From a virus: a DNA stretch of 47,012 nt. The position numbers were made by a program, and so were the translations under genes. The DNA is taken from IMG/VR virus record IMGVR_UViG_3300022752_004901, positions 1 to 47,012 of that record. The stretch is one strand, 5' to 3'. How positions within the stretch are numbered: position 1 is the stretch's first letter; the number at the start of each line of letters is the position of its first letter. The notes beneath the pieces were generated by a model. The model was not told where the DNA came from. It did not search any database and saw only the letters and a list, made by a program, of their open reading frames with translations. Shown one piece after another: positions 46,567-47,012 of the stretch.

Positions 46567-47012
46567 TTATACACCATTCTTAAATGTTTGTATAGAAAAT
46601 TCCGGAAAAGATATGTGTTCTTTTACATTCCTGCCATCGGAATAAAATCTTTCAAATAGTAATTCATGTTTAATAGGATCTATATCTGTAATACCTATTA
46701 AATAAGAAACCAAGCATCCGGCTGCGCTTCCTCGTCCTGGTCCTGCTAACCAATTATTATTTTTAACATGTCTTAGTATGTCTTGAACAATTAGAAAATA
46801 ACTACTAAGCCCAGCATTTTGCAAAACCTGTAGTTCATATTTTATTCTATCAACATAAATATCGTGTTGTGATTTGTCAATATTCGGTATAATTCTATTT
46901 TTCCAACCTTTTCTACATAATTCTCTTAAATATTCATCCGGAGAGAATCCTTCGGGACATTCGAATTTAGGCAATTTAGGTGGCGATAGTATATCAAAAT
47001 TTTCTATTAGAC
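46567..47012 (-). CDS. DNA polymerase III alpha, N-terminal fragment (5' partial)
   Basis: The reading frame runs in from the right edge with LIENFDILSPPKLPKFECPE, so the true start and the PHP domain are outside the window. It continues YLRELCRKGW, YELQVLQNAGLSSYFLIVQD and GPGRGSAAGCLVSYLIGITD, the family C palm motif, then LLFERFYSDGRN. The related sequence would be expected to run straight into MPDIDID, but this ORF instead ends SFPEFSIQTFKNGV and stops at 46567. Those last 14 residues could be a short N-intein or a degraded version of the catalytic motif. The catalytic Asp residues are in the next fragment. Confidence 0.88.
   Translation of the reverse strand, partial: LIENFDILSPPKLPKFECPEGFSPDEYLRELCRKGWKNRIIPNIDKSQHDIYVDRIKYELQVLQNAGLSSYFLIVQDILRHVKNNNWLAGPGRGSAAGCLVSYLIGITDIDPIKHELLFERFYSDGRNVKEHISFPEFSIQTFKNGV

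Noticed and set aside
45726-46600. A conventional in-frame intein with an internal LAGLIDADG domain
   Set aside because: Fragment 1 ends with a stop, the endonuclease has its own GGAGG and ATG, and it ends in another frame overlapping fragment 2, so it cannot be one precursor protein as sequenced.
45480-46600. Group I intron holding the LAGLIDADG gene
   Set aside because: Only about 55 bases precede the gene, and the sequence after it is a 92-codon open, protein-like frame joined to the polymerase. I could not identify P3-P7 core pairing by eye. A covariance-model search would be decisive.
1-47012. tRNA genes, CRISPR arrays and integrase/att sites
   Set aside because: No cloverleaf-like intergenic segment, spaced direct repeats or recombinase motif was seen. 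Gaps between genes are all under 100 bases.

Overview
The window looks like part of a large, AT-rich tailed dsDNA phage genome (Caudoviricetes), probably uncultured and perhaps aquatic. The evidence is a run of very long virion-type genes on the + strand, a phage-style replication block on the - strand, two homing endonucleases, ATGA-type start/stop overlaps and almost no intergenic space. No rRNA, tRNA, CRISPR array, integrase or host-type operon was recognised, and the host cannot be named from this sequence.

Left part, + strand (1 to 33668): virion genes. It opens inside a tape-measure-like gene carrying three dispersed copies of a PAMLTPGEFVVNR-type motif. A tail-fibre-like set follows. 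One 1186-residue protein has a formylglycine-generating-enzyme-type (C-type-lectin-fold) domain whose two halves appear in swapped order. Another protein ends in two fibronectin type III domains. A small fibre protein has the LKRxETGTGxPxxxQIAVGELVINxxxGKLYTK start. Two neighbouring genes share one array of Ig-like 'NWP...P.SG' repeats. Next come a 667-residue tail protein and two giant proteins of 2246 and 2704 residues, probably baseplate, hub or distal-tail components. A small four-to-eight-cysteine zinc protein closes this arm.

Right part, - strand (33669 to 47012), transcribed right to left. It encodes a bacterial-type replicase, DNA polymerase III alpha, in at least three separate ORFs. 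A LAGLIDADG homing endonuclease sits exactly at the catalytic PDIDID region. A small protein and a DEDDh proofreading-type exonuclease sit in the second break. SSB follows behind a near-perfect sigma70-type promoter. Then comes a tightly overlapped cluster of glycosyltransferase-, nucleotidyltransferase- and methyltransferase-related genes, a Vsr-like homing endonuclease, a Rad52/Erf-like annealing protein and a zinc-ribbon protein.

The most unusual features are the fractured polymerase, including a possible atypically split intein remnant around the LAGLIDADG gene; the apparently circularly permuted FGE domain in a tail protein; the repeat array crossing a gene boundary; and the cluster of divergent mini-glycosyltransferases. 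All functional calls rest on motif recognition by eye. No database search was possible.
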